This document shows, piece after piece, positions 31,075 to 32,401 of a stretch of 32,401 nt of DNA. The position numbers and the translations under genes were made by a program. Positions within the stretch are counted from its first letter, which is position 1. Each line of letters begins with the position of its first letter. This DNA is from Arthrobacter sp. TB 26 (GTDB lineage Bacteria > Actinomycetota > Actinomycetes > Actinomycetales > Micrococcaceae): assembly GCF_000427315.1 (NCBI RefSeq), contig NZ_AUPJ01000308.1, positions 1 through 32,401 of the forward strand. The letters run 5' to 3'. The notes below the pieces were generated by a model. The model did no database searches. It was not told the origin of the DNA and was given only the letters and a program-made list of their open reading frames with translations.

Positions 31075-32028
31075 ATGCTCAGCCCCCGGATACCGGATCT
31101 CTCCGCCCTGGAAATGCTCGCCGCGGTCCATGATCTGGGATCCCTCTCCGCCGCCGGGAAACGCCTTGGACTGTCCCAGCAGGCTGTCTCCTCCCGGATG
31201 CGTTCCCTGGAGTCCCAGATCGGATCCGCCCTGCTGACCCGGACACCGCGGGGATCCACCCTGACAGAATCAGGTGCACTGGTCGCAGGGTGGGCGGCGG
31301 AGGTCCTCGCAGCCGCGGAACGCCTGGACGCCGGAATCGCCTCGCTCCGATCCGACACCGCCCGGCAACTGAAGGTCGCGGCCAGCCAGACCATCGCCGA
31401 ACACCTGCTGCCGCTCTGGCTGGTCGCGCTGCGCCGCCAGCAGGAGAGCCTCGGACTCGTCCCCACCGTCGTGGAGTTGACGGTGAACAACAGTGAAGCC
31501 ACCGTAGCCCTGGTCCGATCCGGACAGGCAGCCATCGGCTTCATCGAAAGCCCGCACCTCCCCCCGGACCTGAGCGCAGCGGCGGTACAGAACGATGACA
31601 TGGTCCTGGTCGTCGCCCCGGAGCACCCCTGGGCCCGGCGCCGGACCCCCGTCACAGCAGCCGAACTGGCAGCAACCGCGCTGGTCACCAGGGAACACGG
31701 CAGCGGCACCCGGGACGCCCTCGAGCACCTGCTCACCGCCGCAGGGGCCCCGCCCCTGGCAGATCCGCTGGTGGAACTCTCCACGACGGCGGCCGTCCGC
31801 TCCGCCATCGCAGCCGGCACGGCCCCCGGAGTACTCAGCGCACTGGCCGTCCGCGACGACCTCGCCCTGCAACGGCTCATCGCCGTTCCCGTCCGCGGGC
31901 TACCCCTGCGCCGCACCCTGACCGCCCTTTGGCAGACCGGCCCCACACCACCGCCCGGACCGGCCCGTGACCTGGCAGCCATCGCCGCCAGAGCTGTCCC
32001 GGGAGCCGGCACCCGCCGTAAGTCATGA
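31075..32028 (+). CDS. LysR-family transcriptional regulator
   Basis: A 317-residue regulator with AAGGAG about 9 bp before the ATG at 31075. The N-terminal winged helix (residues 8-65) includes LGSLSAAGKRLGLSQQAVSSRMRSLESQIG and the wing LLTRTPRG. The linker helix runs to about 95, and the substrate-binding domain (95-300) begins LKVAASQTIAEHLLPLWL. LysR proteins usually regulate a divergent gene in response to a small effector, here the TDT transporter, through the palindrome at 31016-31042. The effector is unknown but is probably the transported anion or its precursor. The next 177 bp (32029-32205) hold a GCTACAAA/TTTTGTAGC inverted repeat (32082-32138), possibly part of the following recombinase's site. 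Confidence 0.93.
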   Translation: MLSPRIPDLSALEMLAAVHDLGSLSAAGKRLGLSQQAVSSRMRSLESQIGSALLTRTPRGSTLTESGALVAGWAAEVLAAAERLDAGIASLRSDTARQLKVAASQTIAEHLLPLWLVALRRQQESLGLVPTVVELTVNNSEATVALVRSGQAAIGFIESPHLPPDLSAAAVQNDDMVLVVAPEHPWARRRTPVTAAELAATALVTREHGSGTRDALEHLLTAAGAPPLADPLVELSTTAAVRSAIAAGTAPGVLSALAVRDDLALQRLIAVPVRGLPLRRTLTALWQTGPTPPPGPARDLAAIAARAVPGAGTRRKS

Positions 32029-32205
32029 AACCAGGCGACTTCGCGAAGTAGGGAGGTTGGGCTGCCTAAAACGACCGTATCTGCTACAAACCAGCCGACT
32101 CAATGAAGAGATTCGATGCACCCCCGAATTTTGTAGCGGAACCCAGTGCCGGATTCTATGTGCCGGTTCTTCTGCTGGTTGACGGGTATTGGTACATTTG
32201 GGCGC

Positions 32206-32401
32206 ATGGGACATCTGTTGGGCTATGCCCGGGTATCGACCGGGGACCAAGACGCGGCTCTGCAGCAGGACGCGTTGAAGGCGGCCGGCTGCTACCGCAT
32301 CTTCACGGACACGGCTTCCGGGTCTCTGGAGTCCCGGCCGGAACTGACCAAGGTTCTGGATCAGCTACGGCCCGGGGACACTTTGGTTGTGTGGCGGCTG
32401 G
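32206..32401 (+). CDS. Serine recombinase, N-terminal 65 residues (runs off the window)
   Basis: The ATG at 32206 begins GHLLGYARVSTGDQDAALQQDAL, the catalytic N-terminus of resolvase/invertase proteins, with Ser11 and Arg9 of the active site. FTDTASGSLESRPEL and LRPGDTLVVWRL follow, and the frame is open to the window end. It belongs to a different branch from the resolvase at 28152 (different N-terminal sequence and orientation). The two recombinases enclose the LysR/TDT/DUF3105 block. Confidence 0.9.
   Translation, partial: MGHLLGYARVSTGDQDAALQQDALKAAGCYRIFTDTASGSLESRPELTKVLDQLRPGDTLVVWRL

Noticed and set aside
1-32401. CRISPR arrays, tRNA or rRNA genes, replication origin
   Set aside because: No regular short-repeat array, cloverleaf or rRNA-like sequence, or iteron cluster was seen on reading both strands. 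The only large repeat is the lectin duplication.

Overview
The window is high-GC DNA, with G/C at third codon positions and frequent GTG/TTG starts. The gene families (actinobacterial DUF1345, DUF3105, a CtpE-like P-type ATPase, paired crcB genes) suggest an actinobacterium, most likely an Arthrobacter-like member of the Micrococcaceae. The organism call is inference. The window looks like an accessory island, possibly on a plasmid: four serine-recombinase genes or stubs and two decayed IS fragments lie between cargo blocks.

Layout. (1) 1-3686, plus strand: a fluoride-resistance operon of enolase (5' end outside the window), UspA-like protein, two CrcB/Fluc subunits and an MFS transporter. 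(2) 3789-5528: an ArsR-type metal-sensing repressor with no pump beside it, an IstB (IS21) remnant, and lgt. (3) 5558-5672: a stub of the 3' end of a serine resolvase. (4) 5808-24579: an envelope module with a polysaccharide deacetylase, DUF1345 protein, broken and small secreted proteins, two DedA proteins, a frameshifted phosphoesterase, an MprF-like DUF2156 protein with a PAP2 phosphatase, a response regulator and histidine kinase, a membrane esterase, a three-gene ABC exporter with an anchored accessory protein, and a tandem B-lectin protein. (5) 24710-24945: a second resolvase stub, then a P-type ATPase and an IS30 remnant. (6) 28152-28807: an intact resolvase with an upstream res-like palindrome. 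(7) 29085-32028: DUF3105 protein, TDT-family transporter and divergent LysR regulator. The 5' end of another resolvase runs off the window at 32401.

The main discovery is in block 4. Eight promoter regions between 8.2 and 22.4 kb carry the same element: two CTCAG-like pentamers 11 bp apart, followed exactly 11 bp later by a -10-like hexamer (nAnnnT). They precede the response regulator itself, the PAP2-mprF pair, both dedA genes, the ABC operon, two small secreted proteins and one broken gene. At three of them the -10 lies exactly 7 nt before the ATG, which implies leaderless mRNAs. This reads as a self-contained, autoregulated two-component regulon. Its members act on membrane phospholipids, undecaprenyl-phosphate recycling and export, which would fit defence against envelope-active compounds. 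The inducing signal and the joint function are inference.
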